64,000 nucleotides of DNA from Polyangiaceae bacterium (lineage in GTDB: Bacteria > Myxococcota_A > Polyangia > Polyangiales > Polyangiaceae), in assembly GCA_025936045.1 (NCBI GenBank), contig JAICUB010000011.1, forward strand, positions 1 to 64,000. Reading direction: 5' to 3'. Position numbers and translations under genes: made by a program. The notes under the pieces are model-generated. The model worked only from the letters and a program-made list of their open reading frames with translations, searched no databases and was not told the DNA's origin. Shown here in pieces: positions 26,221 through 34,947 of this stretch; the first letter of the stretch is position 1, and every line of letters starts with the position of its first letter.

Positions 26221-26904
26221 CTAACTCTTAAAAGGTATGAACAAGCTCAATCCACCCGTGGCGGTCACGTCATTGACCACGCGATCCACGCTCAACTGCA
26301 CGCGCTGCTCGGCGTGCACGAGGTCACGCGTGTCGAGCCGCAAAGCGAGCCACTCCGTGAGGTAGAACTTGAGACCGAAGCCGCCGCTGCCCGTGAGTCC
26401 GATATCCCCGGGTTCGACCGTGGCGCCGCCGCCGACGGAAACGTAAAAGTCGAAGCGGCCGATGGCCCCGCCGAGCCAGCGCACCTTACCGTACGCGAGC
26501 GACCACACGAGGTTACCTAGGAAGAACTGCTCGGAGTTACTCGGCGCTTTGACGATACCGATCAAGCCTTGTTGGCGCTGGATGAGGCCGTCCAGCAGCG
26601 AAAACCGCTGGCGCGTATTCAGATACGAAGCCTCGAGTCCGAGGTCCTCGGTGAAGTGGAAGGTGTAGGCGCCGCCCCACGCCGGAGCGCCGTCCGAAAC
26701 GTCACCCGCGTACCAGCCGCCCAGCGCGGAGAGCTCGTGACGGAGCGCCTTTTTGATCAAGCGCGGCACGACGCCGCGGTAGGCGCGCTCGCCGACGAGC
26801 TGCTGCTTGAGCGCCTCGTCGACGCACTGCGCGCTCGCCCCGCGCGCCGAAAGAAGTGACACCGCGACCGCACCCACAGCGACGAGCCCACGAAGGAGAC
26901 GCAT
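26221..26904 (-). CDS. Outer-membrane beta-barrel protein, myxobacterial OMP type
   Basis: Protein of 227 residues with signal peptide (VAVGAVAVSLLSARGASA) and a barrel made of alternating strands (HELSALGGWYAG, AYTFHFTEDLGLEASYL, FDFYVSVGGGATV, GFGLKFYLTEWLALRLD) ending in SLFIPFKS with a terminal hydrophobic/aromatic pattern. This resembles the myxobacterial OMP family that contains GltA/GltB-type gliding barrels. Its location beside TPR proteins of Glt-like design supports that. An upstream TTG (26913) is possible. The family call is by eye. Confidence 0.75.
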   Translation of the reverse strand: MRLLRGLVAVGAVAVSLLSARGASAQCVDEALKQQLVGERAYRGVVPRLIKKALRHELSALGGWYAGDVSDGAPAWGGAYTFHFTEDLGLEASYLNTRQRFSLLDGLIQRQQGLIGIVKAPSNSEQFFLGNLVWSLAYGKVRWLGGAIGRFDFYVSVGGGATVEPGDIGLTGSGGFGLKFYLTEWLALRLDTRDLVHAEQRVQLSVDRVVNDVTATGGLSLFIPFKS

Positions 26905-27042
26905 ACCGCTCAACGGCCCACCGGATTATCACACCTGCCCGGAGGGAAGCGCGCCGGCCGCGCGGTCGACCGCAAAACGCCGAAAAAAAGTGGACCGACC
27001 TACAGAAGCACACACCCGCGCGCGCGAGTAACCTGGAGCGGC

Positions 27043-28368
27043 ATGGCACGGCTCGCATCGCTGGTTCTCGCGTTGTCCCTCACGGCCGCGCCGTGTCGCG
27101 CGGCACCCGCCGATCACCTCGCCGCGTGCGCCCGCGGTCCGAGCGGCGCGCTCTCCGAGCTCGCGTGCAAGCTCGCTCGCGCCGTCGCGGCCGACGCACC
27201 GAACGCGGTCGTCGTCGGCGTCGCCGCGCCGCCGTCGAGCGCGACGCCGTTCAAGCCTGGAATCGCCGTGGACATGGCCGTCAAGGTCGCGCTCGCGCTC
27301 GGACACGGAGCGAGCGCCTGGCCGCTCGGGGAGGATCGCGCGCGGCTCGGGCGCTTCGCGAGCCCGCGGCCGCTCGTCGTGGTCGAGACGCGCCTCGCCG
27401 GGGACGCGGTCGAAGCGTCCGCGCAGGTGTTCGCGCCGCGCGCCGCAGCGAGCGAACCCCGAACGCTCGCCCCCATCGGGGATCCGCTGCTGCGCGTCGC
27501 CGAGCGGCACGCGCTCGACGCCGAAGCCCGCCGCTTCCTGCCGCCCGTGCCGATCGCGCTGCGCGAGTTCATCCGCCTCGGCGCGAGCGACGGGGACGTG
27601 GTCGCGCTCGCTTGCGGCGATTTGGACGGCACGGGCGTGTTCAGCGTCGCGAGCGTCGGCCGCACCTTCGTGACGTTCGGCACGCTCGCGAGCAGGAAAT
27701 ACACGCCCGGAGCGCGCCGTGAAGAGCGGGAGCTCGCGCCCGTCGCGCCGGTGCCGCTGCGCGAGCCGCTCGCGGCCGCCTGGATCACGCCCGAGCGGGC
27801 ACTCGATTTCGGCTCGAGCGATCGCGCTCATGCGACTCGATTCGCGGCCGGGCGCGCGCTCGGCCTCGACGCGCGCTTGCCGTGGCCGGGCGGCGGCTGC
27901 GCGGCGCTCGACGGGCTCCTGCTCTCACCGCGCCCGACAGCGTGCACCAAGGACGAGCCCGTGCGCAGCGAGGCGCTCGGCAGCGAGCCGTTCGACGCGA
28001 TCGCGGGCGGCGTCGTCGTCGGGCGCGACGGCAGCGCGCGAGTCGTGCGCGCCGCACGCCGTGCGGCCGACGGCTCGGTCGTCGTCGCCGACGGAAGTCA
28101 CTCGGCACGGCTCGAGCACGCGGGCGCACAGCTCGCGCTCGGCGACCTCGACGGCGACGGCGCTCCCGAGCTCGTAACCAGCCTCGATACGCTCGATCCC
28201 AAGGCGGACGGCATCGTCGTTTACTCCTTGACCGGCTCGACGCTCACGGAGCGGTTCCGTGTCGTCGTTCCGGCGGGTGTCAAAGCGCTCGCCGTGTGTC
28301 CCGAGGCGGCCGATCGCATGGCACCCGTCGTGATGGCGACGGGCCTCGGTCTTTGGGCGGTGCGATGA
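27043..28368 (+). CDS. Secreted protein with FG-GAP/VCBS-like repeats
   Basis: Protein of 441 residues with a signal peptide (SLVLALSLTAAPCRA). It contains aspartate-rich turns similar to FG-GAP/VCBS repeats (LACGDLDGTGVFSV about 188, LGDLDGDGAPELV about 368). The family assignment is loose. The last bases overlap the start of the next gene (ATGA), so it is coupled to the substrate-binding protein below. Joint action in uptake or sensing is possible but not demonstrated. Confidence 0.7.
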   Translation: MARLASLVLALSLTAAPCRAAPADHLAACARGPSGALSELACKLARAVAADAPNAVVVGVAAPPSSATPFKPGIAVDMAVKVALALGHGASAWPLGEDRARLGRFASPRPLVVVETRLAGDAVEASAQVFAPRAAASEPRTLAPIGDPLLRVAERHALDAEARRFLPPVPIALREFIRLGASDGDVVALACGDLDGTGVFSVASVGRTFVTFGTLASRKYTPGARREERELAPVAPVPLREPLAAAWITPERALDFGSSDRAHATRFAAGRALGLDARLPWPGGGCAALDGLLLSPRPTACTKDEPVRSEALGSEPFDAIAGGVVVGRDGSARVVRAARRAADGSVVVADGSHSARLEHAGAQLALGDLDGDGAPELVTSLDTLDPKADGIVVYSLTGSTLTERFRVVVPAGVKALAVCPEAADRMAPVVMATGLGLWAVR

Positions 28369-29705
28369 AGAACCGCTCCGCAACTCGCGTCGATCGTGGC
28401 AGGCGCGCGCTCTTCACCGCGCTCGGCGCGGCCGCGGCGGAAGCCTTCGTCGCGCGGCCGGCGCAGCCGCTCGGTCGCGCTCCGCTCGGCGGCACGCTGC
28501 GACTCTCGCTGCCGTTCGCGCGCGGCCCGCTCGATCCGCACGCCGCCGACGATCCGCTCGTGGCGCTGCTCGCCCCGGCCGTCGCCGACACGCTGTTCGC
28601 GCTCGACGCGGAGCAAAACCCGCACCCGGCGCTCGCGGCCGAGTTGCCTCGCGCCGTCACCGGTGGAACCCGCGTCACGCTGCGCGCGGGGCTCGTCACG
28701 GCGCGCGGCAAGGCGCTCGACGGACGCGACCTCGTCTTTTCGCTCATCCGAGCGCGCGCGCGCGGCGGAGCGGCCGTGCTCGCCGAGCTCCCGCCGCCGG
28801 TGCGCGATCCGAGCGAGCCGCTCGCCGCGCTGTTTCCGAACGCGGACGCCAAGGCCGTGGCGGGGGCGCTCGCGAGCCCGCTCTGCGCGCTCGTGCCGCG
28901 CGGCTTCGACCCGAAGAGCCCCGACGCGACGGGAGCGTTCCGCGCGGTTCCGTCCCCGACCGGCTTCGTCCTCGAGCGCAACCCGAACGCCGCGCGCGGC
29001 CCCGCATACCTCGCGCGTGTCGAAGTCGCCCTCGGCGGCGACCTCGCCGAGGCGCTGCGCGCGTTCGAATCGGAGCACGCGGACATCGGCTGGCTCGGCG
29101 CCGGACTCTACCGAGCGCGCGCCGGCGCGGTCCCCTTCCAAGGCCCGAACCTCGGCTGGGTCGTTTTGCGCACGGGCCACGATGCCGGCCGTTGGAGCGC
29201 GCCCGGCCTCGCGCAAGACCTCGCGGACGGCGTCCCGCACGCGCCGCTCGCCCAATTCGGCCTCGTTTTACCCGCAACGGCCCGCACTGGCACGGCCTGG
29301 GGCGGCGGCAACGCGGACCTCCTCGTCGCGGCGAGCTCACCGCAGCTCGTCGAGCTCGCCAAGTCGGTCGCCGCCGCGTTCTCCACGCAAGCTCAACGCG
29401 TCAGCGTGCGTCCCGTCCCCGCAACCGAGCTCGCCGAGCGCCGCGGCTCGAATCGCTTCGCTCTCATGCTCGACTTCGTCCGCTCGCCTGGGCCGCCCGG
29501 TCGCGCCACCTTGCTCGCCCTCCTTGCCGCCGCCAATCCCGCGCTCGCCGCCCGCCCCCCGCGCGCTCCGTCCTACGATCCCACCGACATCGCACGCACC
29601 TTACCCCTCGGCGTCCTCGGCACCCTCCGCGTGAGCGGCGCGCGCGCCCCGAACGTTCACGCGCTCGACGGCTTTCAACTCGGCAACGTCTTCATCGCCC
29701 CCTAG
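28365..29705 (+). CDS. Family-5-type extracellular substrate-binding protein
   Basis: Protein of 446 residues resembling peptide/nickel ABC transporter substrate-binding proteins (SBP_bac_5). The N-terminus has an Arg-rich start and a hydrophobic stretch (ALFTALGAAAAEAF). The SBP body shows the GTLRLSLP...LDPHAAD...DTLFALDAEQNPHPALAAELP pattern, DGRDLVFSLIRA for the second conserved segment, and later DIGWLGAGLYRA. The membrane permease and ATPase genes expected for a transporter are not next to it, so it may serve an unlinked transporter or have been recruited as a non-transport sensor. Coupled to the upstream gene by ATGA. Confidence 0.75.
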   Translation: MKNRSATRVDRGRRALFTALGAAAAEAFVARPAQPLGRAPLGGTLRLSLPFARGPLDPHAADDPLVALLAPAVADTLFALDAEQNPHPALAAELPRAVTGGTRVTLRAGLVTARGKALDGRDLVFSLIRARARGGAAVLAELPPPVRDPSEPLAALFPNADAKAVAGALASPLCALVPRGFDPKSPDATGAFRAVPSPTGFVLERNPNAARGPAYLARVEVALGGDLAEALRAFESEHADIGWLGAGLYRARAGAVPFQGPNLGWVVLRTGHDAGRWSAPGLAQDLADGVPHAPLAQFGLVLPATARTGTAWGGGNADLLVAASSPQLVELAKSVAAAFSTQAQRVSVRPVPATELAERRGSNRFALMLDFVRSPGPPGRATLLALLAAANPALAARPPRAPSYDPTDIARTLPLGVLGTLRVSGARAPNVHALDGFQLGNVFIAP

Positions 29706-29968
29706 CACCGGGGCCCACTCGCATCGATCGTGCAATGGGTCCACCACACGGCACCGCGCGTCGCATGCTGCCAGCACCTGCACGTTCCGCAGCGTGATCG
29801 CGCCGTTGCTTTCAACCACGGGCGTGCCCCTACTTCCGCGCGCCCGCGCTCGATATATGTATACATATTTGACCCCGTTCATGTCGCGCTGCCACCCGGC
29901 ACGAACGGCGCGAGAACGACGAAAGAGCGGGGAAATAACCGCCGGCGTTCGGCTCGGAGCGAGGCTCG
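29706..29968. other. Convergent gap with repeat copy and AT-rich palindrome
   Basis: 263 bases between the convergent substrate-binding and HTH-citrate-synthase genes. It holds one copy of the 39-bp repeat (29737-29775) and a perfect 14-base palindrome ATATGTATACATAT at 29855-29868, conspicuous in a GC-rich genome. No convincing gene is seen here. Confidence 0.5.
29737..29775 (+). repeat. 39-bp intergenic repeat, copy 1
   Basis: GGGT, then 24 bases, then ATGCTGCCAGC. Lies in a convergent gap. The core GCTG-C-CAGC is a palindrome. Five more copies are listed below. Confidence 0.75.
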
Positions 29969-31240
29969 CTACGGCCCCGTGTAGTGCGCTCGCGGCCGCA
30001 GCACGAAGCCCGCCGTGCGTTGCTCGAAGACGTGCGCGAGCCAGCCGGCGGCGCGACCGACGGCGAAGAGCACCGCCGCGGAGCCCGCCGGCAAACCGAG
30101 CGCGAGCGACGTCGCGACCAAGGAGAGGTCGACGTTCGGCGGCTCACGGCCCGAGGCACGCATGCTCGCGACGAGCGCCGCGAGCGTGCGCTCCGCGCGG
30201 TTTCGCGGCTCGCTCGCCGACAACAGGAGCGCCGCGCGGGGATCACCCTCGGGGTAGAGCGGATGACCGAAGCCGGGCAGCGCGTCGCCGCGGCGCGCCC
30301 GCTCCTCGATGACGGCGGCGGCGCGCTCGGGCCGTCCCGTTTCGACGACCAGCGCCTCGACGCGCGCCGTCGAGCCCCCGTGGACGGGACCCGAGAGCGC
30401 GCCGAGCGCCGCGCCGAGACAAGCGTAGAGATCGGCGCCGGTCGACGCGGCGACGCGCGCGGCGAAGCTCGAGGGATTGAGCTCGTGATCGGCAATCACG
30501 ACGAGCGCCAGGTCGATACGCTCGCGCGTTCTCGGCGTGTCGCGCGCGCCGAACGCGACGGCGAGCGAGCCCGCGACCGTCGGCGCCGCGAGCGCGGGCG
30601 CGAGGCGCTCCGCGTCGAAGCAGAGGGCGGCGCCCGCCGCGAGCACGCGCAGGAGCGCGCGGGCGCGAGCGAGCTCGACGGCGCGGGGCGCGTCGAAACG
30701 CGCCGGATCGCCGAGCGCCAGCGCGGACACGACGAGCGCGAGGGTGGACAAGGGGGCGTCGCCTCCGCGCACGAAGCGCGCGAGCGCGCGCAAGCGGCCG
30801 CCGAGCTCGGCGAGCGACCGCGCGTCTGGCGGCGGCTCGAGAGCGAGACGCGCGCCGTCCGGCGGCGTGCCGGACCAGAGCAACTCCGCGACGGCCTCGA
30901 ACGGCGTGCCGGCGCGAGCGAGCTCGACCCCGACGTGTCCGCGGTAGCGCGGTCCGCGCGCGTCGATGCCCGTGAGCGCGGACGCGAGCACCGGCTCGCC
31001 CCAGCGGAGCGCGCCCGCGGCGACGGGACCGTGACCGGCGCGCGCCTCGTGCCGCGCCTTGAGCCGCTCGAGCTCCGCGCGCGCGTAGAGGTGCCCCGGA
31101 CCGCGCGGGCCCGGCACGCTCGTGAGGAGCCCGCGACTCACGTACGCGTAGAGTGACGACGGCTTCACCTCGAGCAGCGCCGCGGCCTCCCGCGCCGTGA
31201 CGAGCTCGTTTTGCCCGGAAGCTTCGCGCCGAGGTGACAT
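29969..31240 (-). CDS. Citrate synthase-family protein with N-terminal helix-turn-helix
   Basis: Protein of 423 residues. An N-terminal MerR-type helix-turn-helix (TAREAAALLEVKPSSLYAYV, residues 15-34) is fused to a citrate-synthase-family domain. Active-site residues are present: H252, H287 in G-P-V-H-G-G, H326 in G-F-G-H-P-L-Y, D371 in NVDLS. The HTH suggests that the enzyme or a degenerate version binds DNA. Such HTH-citrate-synthase fusions are known. It diverges from a second citrate synthase gene, with only 69 bases between the starts. That arrangement is typical of local regulators and their targets. Whether it makes citrate or methylcitrate or only senses an acyl-CoA cannot be said. 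Confidence 0.85.
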   Translation of the reverse strand: MSPRREASGQNELVTAREAAALLEVKPSSLYAYVSRGLLTSVPGPRGPGHLYARAELERLKARHEARAGHGPVAAGALRWGEPVLASALTGIDARGPRYRGHVGVELARAGTPFEAVAELLWSGTPPDGARLALEPPPDARSLAELGGRLRALARFVRGGDAPLSTLALVVSALALGDPARFDAPRAVELARARALLRVLAAGAALCFDAERLAPALAAPTVAGSLAVAFGARDTPRTRERIDLALVVIADHELNPSSFAARVAASTGADLYACLGAALGALSGPVHGGSTARVEALVVETGRPERAAAVIEERARRGDALPGFGHPLYPEGDPRAALLLSASEPRNRAERTLAALVASMRASGREPPNVDLSLVATSLALGLPAGSAAVLFAVGRAAGWLAHVFEQRTAGFVLRPRAHYTGP

Positions 31241-31262
31241 TGATTGTCGAATCTACATTGAT
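31237..31262. promoter_or_regulatory. Direct repeats in divergent citrate synthase promoter region
   Basis: ACATTGAT occurs at 31237-31244 and again at 31255-31262, 18 bases apart, in the 69-base gap between the two divergent citrate synthase genes. The first copy includes the start codon of the minus-strand HTH gene. The spacing and A/T content suggest an operator, perhaps for the HTH domain of that gene. Confidence 0.4.
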
Positions 31263-31309
31263 CGATAGAGCAGCGCGGCTCACGTTCGAAGCCAGGAGCA
31301 AAGAGCGCC

Positions 31310-32449
31310 ATGGAAACGATAAAGTCGCGTATTTCAGGGAAAAAATCCGCCGGACTCGAGGGGATCGTCGCGCTCGAGACCGAGCTCAGCGAAGTCGACG
31401 GGGAGCACGGCCGGCTCGTCCTCCGCGGCCACGAGGTGGCGGAGCTCGCCCGCGGTGGCTCGCTCGAGGCCGCGGGAGAGCTCTTGTGGAACGGCGCGCT
31501 GCCGGCGGACGGCGGGAGCGCGCTCCGCGGCGCGTTCGCCGAGGGGCGCGCGCACGCCTTCGCGCTCTTACCGCGACTCGACGCGGCGCTCGCGCTGCCG
31601 ACGGCCATGGACGCGCTCAGAGCGTCGACGGCCGCGCTCGAGGCGCACGACGGCGACACGGCGGGCGCGCCCGCGTCGAGCACGGCCGAGGGCGCGCGCC
31701 TCGCGGGAGCCGTCGCCGTGTTCGCCGCGGCCTGGGCGCGAAAGTCGCGTGGCCTTGCGCCCGTGGCGCCCGATCCCGAGCGCTCGCACGCCGCCGACTA
31801 CCTCCGCATGCTGACGGGCACGGACCCGAGCGCGGCGGCCGAGCGCGCGCTCGCCAGCTACCTCGTGACCGTCGCCGAGCACGGCATGAACGCGTCGACC
31901 TTCGCCGCGCGCGTCGTCGCTTCGACCGGCTCGGACGCCGTTTCGGCGATCGTGGCCGGCCTCGGAGCCCTGAAGGGCCCGCTCCACGGCGGCGCGCCGG
32001 GCCCCGTGCTCGACATGCTCGACGCGATCGGGCGGCCCGAGCAGGCGCGCGCGTGGCTCTCGGCCGAGCTCGACGCGGGGCGGCGCATCATGGGCATGGG
32101 ACACCGCGTGTACCGCGTGCGTGATCCGCGCGCCGACGTGCTCGAGCGCGCCATCGAGCGACTCGCGGAGTCGGGCGGCGGCGGCGAGCGGCTCCCCTTC
32201 GCGCGCGCCGTCGAGAAGGCCGCGCTCGCCGTGCTCGCCGAGCGCCACCCCGCACGCGCCTTGCGAGCGAACGTCGAGTTTTACACCGCGGTGCTGCTCG
32301 ACGCGCTCGGCATCGACCGCCGCCTGTTCACGGCGACCTTCGCGGTCGGCCGCGTCGTCGGCTGGTACGCGCACGTCGCCGAGCAACGCCGGAGCGGCCG
32401 CTTGATCCGACCGGAATCGCGCTACGTCGGACCGAGCGTCGAACACTGA
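31310..32449 (+). CDS. Citrate / 2-methylcitrate synthase
   Basis: Protein of 379 residues, a standard bacterial-length citrate synthase, condensing oxaloacetate with acetyl- or propionyl-CoA. Visible active-site elements are H191, H226 in G-P-L-H-G-G, H265 in GMGHRVY, and the catalytic acid of the NV(D/E)F motif, here E323 in NVEFY rather than aspartate. The glutamate form occurs in some citrate-synthase subfamilies as far as I recall. The ATG has AGGAGCA ahead of it. The divergent neighbour carries a DNA-binding domain fused to a related enzyme. The name gltA is not used because the substrate is unclear. Confidence 0.88.
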   Translation: METIKSRISGKKSAGLEGIVALETELSEVDGEHGRLVLRGHEVAELARGGSLEAAGELLWNGALPADGGSALRGAFAEGRAHAFALLPRLDAALALPTAMDALRASTAALEAHDGDTAGAPASSTAEGARLAGAVAVFAAAWARKSRGLAPVAPDPERSHAADYLRMLTGTDPSAAAERALASYLVTVAEHGMNASTFAARVVASTGSDAVSAIVAGLGALKGPLHGGAPGPVLDMLDAIGRPEQARAWLSAELDAGRRIMGMGHRVYRVRDPRADVLERAIERLAESGGGGERLPFARAVEKAALAVLAERHPARALRANVEFYTAVLLDALGIDRRLFTATFAVGRVVGWYAHVAEQRRSGRLIRPESRYVGPSVEH

Positions 32450-32542
32450 CGCGCGGGCACCCGCTCATCGTGGAGACGCCGAGCTCGCCGAGGAGCGGGC
32501 TCGGTCGCCGCGCGGTGCGGACGTGTCCGCGCGCGTAGAGGA

Positions 32543-32581
32543 GCTGGCAGCAGCTGACGGACCGCGCGTGGAGGCGAACCA
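32543..32581 (-). repeat. 39-bp intergenic repeat, copy 2
   Basis: Minus-strand copy: TGGT, 25 bases, then TGCTGCCAGC. Lies between the convergent citrate synthase and a lipoprotein gene. Confidence 0.7.
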
Positions 32582-32595
32582 GCTCAGGCGTTCGT

Positions 32596-33354
32596 TCAGG
32601 GGACTTTGGTCGGCTCCGGCACGGCGCCGCCCGAACGCACGAACTTCACGATTTCGGCGCTCAGCCGATCGTCGGCCTTCACGCACTTGCTGCTGACCTC
32701 GCCGCTCGTCGCGCCTTTGCATTCCTTGCGGCGCGCGAGGTAAGCGTCGTTCACCGCGGGGTCGGCGCGGAGCGCGCCCTGCACGTTGTCGTCGAGGAAG
32801 CGCCACTCGACGCGTGAGCTCTTGGGCGCCGGCGCTTTTTCGAGCGTCATCTCGTCACCCGAAAGGGTAACGCAGCTGCCGTCCCAGCGCAGCGCGTCGT
32901 AGCTCGCGCCGCCGCCGCCGCTCACCTGCATGCCGCCGAGGTCGGCCTTGCGCTCCGCGAGCACGAGCACCTCCTCGTCGAATTCGAGCCAGGTGTTGTC
33001 GGAGGCGCCGCCCGACGCGTTCCACGCCTTGGTGCGGCCCTTGAGGTAACCGCGCGCCCACGGCGACTTGTTCGCGAAGAGATAGAGCGCGACGGACGGA
33101 TAGCTGCCGCTGCAGAGCTTTTCGACGAACTTCCTCGGCGGCACGCAGGTCGAGCCCTTTTTCGCGCACTCCTTGGGCAACGCGGAGCTCGGCGCGCTCG
33201 CTTTCGCGTCGGGCTCGGCCGCGGGCGGGTCGGCGTCGCTCATGGCGGCGGCGGGCTTTTCGGCGCGCGGGGCGGGGGCCTCGGCGGGCGGCTTCGAGCC
33301 TCCGCAGGCCGCGAGCAACAGGGACCCGAGAGCGAGTCCTCGAATTCGGAGCAT
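32596..33354 (-). CDS. Lipoprotein, unknown function
   Basis: Lipoprotein of 252 residues. Lipobox L-L-A-A-C (C about 17) is followed by an Ala/Pro/Glu linker. From about residue 60 a compact domain contains paired cysteines (PKECAKKGSTCVPP, KLCSGSYPSVALYLF) and WDGSCVTLSGDEMTLEK. Four or more cysteines suggest disulfide bonds outside the cytoplasm. The start is four bases beyond the stop of the upstream lipoprotein gene, so the two form a unit. I do not recognise the family. Confidence 0.7.
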   Translation of the reverse strand: MLRIRGLALGSLLLAACGGSKPPAEAPAPRAEKPAAAMSDADPPAAEPDAKASAPSSALPKECAKKGSTCVPPRKFVEKLCSGSYPSVALYLFANKSPWARGYLKGRTKAWNASGGASDNTWLEFDEEVLVLAERKADLGGMQVSGGGGASYDALRWDGSCVTLSGDEMTLEKAPAPKSSRVEWRFLDDNVQGALRADPAVNDAYLARRKECKGATSGEVSSKCVKADDRLSAEIVKFVRSGGAVPEPTKVP

Positions 33355-33357
33355 CCG

Positions 33358-34104
33358 TTATTTGCCTTTCATGCTCGGCGGCGGCTCGATCGAAGCACGC
33401 GCCTTCCAATGTTCGACCTTGGCTTTGACGCGCAAGAATTGCTTGACCGCGCGTCGATCGGCGGCCGTCGTGCCGAGACCCCAGAGCGCTACGTCGAGCT
33501 CGAGGCTGTCCCCATTTCCGAGCGGGCGCAGCTTGAGCTTGCCGGGCCATTCGCGCGTCAGCTTGACGCTCGTGCCGGGCGGCAGCGGCTCCTCGCCGTC
33601 CCCCTCGCGCTCGTCGCCGAAGTGTTCGGGTTCGCTCTGGCCGCTGCGCTTCACGTTGCCGGCGAACGCGAGCGCGCCGTTCTTCGGCGCGAGCAAGCTG
33701 CGCGCTTCAGTCGCGGTCGCGCTCAGCGTCACCTTCACGCTGAAGCCGAGCGCGGTGCGCACCGTCTCGACTTTGGGCACGAATTTCACGCCGAGGATTT
33801 CGACGCGCGGGCCCTCCGGGGTGACGATGTATTTGACGTCGCGCTGGGGTTCGGCGGCGTCCGCGGGCGCGGGCGGCTTTGCCGTGGAGTCAGCGCCGGG
33901 AGCGGGGGCGGGAGCGGGAGCGGCTTCGGCGGTCGGCGCGGGTTCGGACGGGGTGGCCGGCGCGGCCGCGGCGGGAGCCGGCGGCGCCGGAGCCGCAGCG
34001 GCGGGGGCCTGTACGGCGCCGCCGCCACACCCGAGGAGGAGCAAAGCGAGCGCGATGAACCCTGGGGCGCCGCCGAACGACGGCGAAAGAGCAGAGGCCG
34101 GCAT
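33358..34104 (-). CDS. Ala/Pro-rich lipoprotein
   Basis: Lipoprotein of 248 residues if the ATG at 34104 is used; a GTG at 34116 is an alternative. Signal peptide ends in L-L-L-L-G-C. It has a long Pro/Ala linker (about 25-80) and a C-terminal domain with strands such as KYIVTPEGPRVEILGV, ALGFSVKVTLSATAT and GDSLELDVALWGLG. It is upstream of, and almost abutting, the Cys-rich lipoprotein, so they probably act in the same envelope process. No name can be assigned. Confidence 0.68.
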   Translation of the reverse strand: MPASALSPSFGGAPGFIALALLLLGCGGGAVQAPAAAAPAPPAPAAAAPATPSEPAPTAEAAPAPAPAPGADSTAKPPAPADAAEPQRDVKYIVTPEGPRVEILGVKFVPKVETVRTALGFSVKVTLSATATEARSLLAPKNGALAFAGNVKRSGQSEPEHFGDEREGDGEEPLPPGTSVKLTREWPGKLKLRPLGNGDSLELDVALWGLGTTAADRRAVKQFLRVKAKVEHWKARASIEPPPSMKGK

Positions 34105-34149
34105 GGGAGGGACCACCGTATCACGACCCCAAAGAGCCTAGAATGCGGC

Positions 34150-34947
34150 GTGCCCTCACCACCGGAGCCGGACGGCGACGACGAGCCCTTGCTCGGCGAC
34201 GGCGAGCCTCCGGCGTTCGAAGTCGTCGACGGGGGCGCGCGCTCGCCGTTCGTCGTGAGCTGTGACCATGCCTCGGCGCGCATTCCGCAGAAGCTCGGGA
34301 AGCTCGGCTTGCCGGACTCGGAGCTCGAGCGGCACATCGCGTGGGACATCGGCGCTGCGGGGCTCGCGCGCAAGCTCGCCACGATGCTGGACGCTTGGCT
34401 CGTGCTCCAAAATTATTCGCGCCTCGTCATCGATTGCAATCGACGGCTCGAGCGCCCCGATTCGATCGCCGTCAAGAGCGAAGACACCGAGATCCCGGGC
34501 AACCTCGCGCTCGCACCCGGCGACGCCGCACGCCGCGCCCGCGAGATTTTCGAGCCGTATCACGCGCGTATCCGGCACGAGCTCGACGCGCGGGCCGCCG
34601 CCGGGCGCGCGTCGATTCTGCTCTTCGTCCACACCTTCACACCCGTGTTCCGCGGCGTGAGCCGCAGCTTGCACGCGGGCGTGCTCTATCACCGCGACAC
34701 CCGGCTCGCGCTGCCGCTCCTCACGGCGTTACGGCGCGAGTCCGGCCTCGAGATCGGGGACAACCAGCCGTACGCCGCGACCGCGCTCACCGACTACGGC
34801 ATCATCGTGCACGCCGAGGAGCGCGGCCTGCCGCCCGTCGAGCTCGAGGTACGCCAGGATCTCGTGAGCGACGAGGAGGGCCAGTCGGCGTGGGCGGAGC
34901 GGCTAGCGCGGCTGCTCGGCAGCGCGGCGCGCGAGCTCGGCTTCTAG
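34150..34947 (+). CDS. N-formylglutamate amidohydrolase-family protein
   Basis: Protein of 265 residues starting at a GTG, of the N-formylglutamate amidohydrolase (HutG-like, COG3931) family. Members hydrolyse N-formylglutamate in histidine breakdown; related enzymes act on other N-acyl amino acids. Landmarks are SPFVVSCDHASARIP (metal site), SRLVIDCNRRLERPDSI, ILLFVHTFTPVFRG and LEIGDNQPYAATALTDYGI-like lines. The divergent neighbour is the Ala/Pro lipoprotein; the stop overlaps the convergent Uma2 gene by 45 bases. No other hut gene is next to it. Confidence 0.85.
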   Translation: MPSPPEPDGDDEPLLGDGEPPAFEVVDGGARSPFVVSCDHASARIPQKLGKLGLPDSELERHIAWDIGAAGLARKLATMLDAWLVLQNYSRLVIDCNRRLERPDSIAVKSEDTEIPGNLALAPGDAARRAREIFEPYHARIRHELDARAAAGRASILLFVHTFTPVFRGVSRSLHAGVLYHRDTRLALPLLTALRRESGLEIGDNQPYAATALTDYGIIVHAEERGLPPVELEVRQDLVSDEEGQSAWAERLARLLGSAARELGF

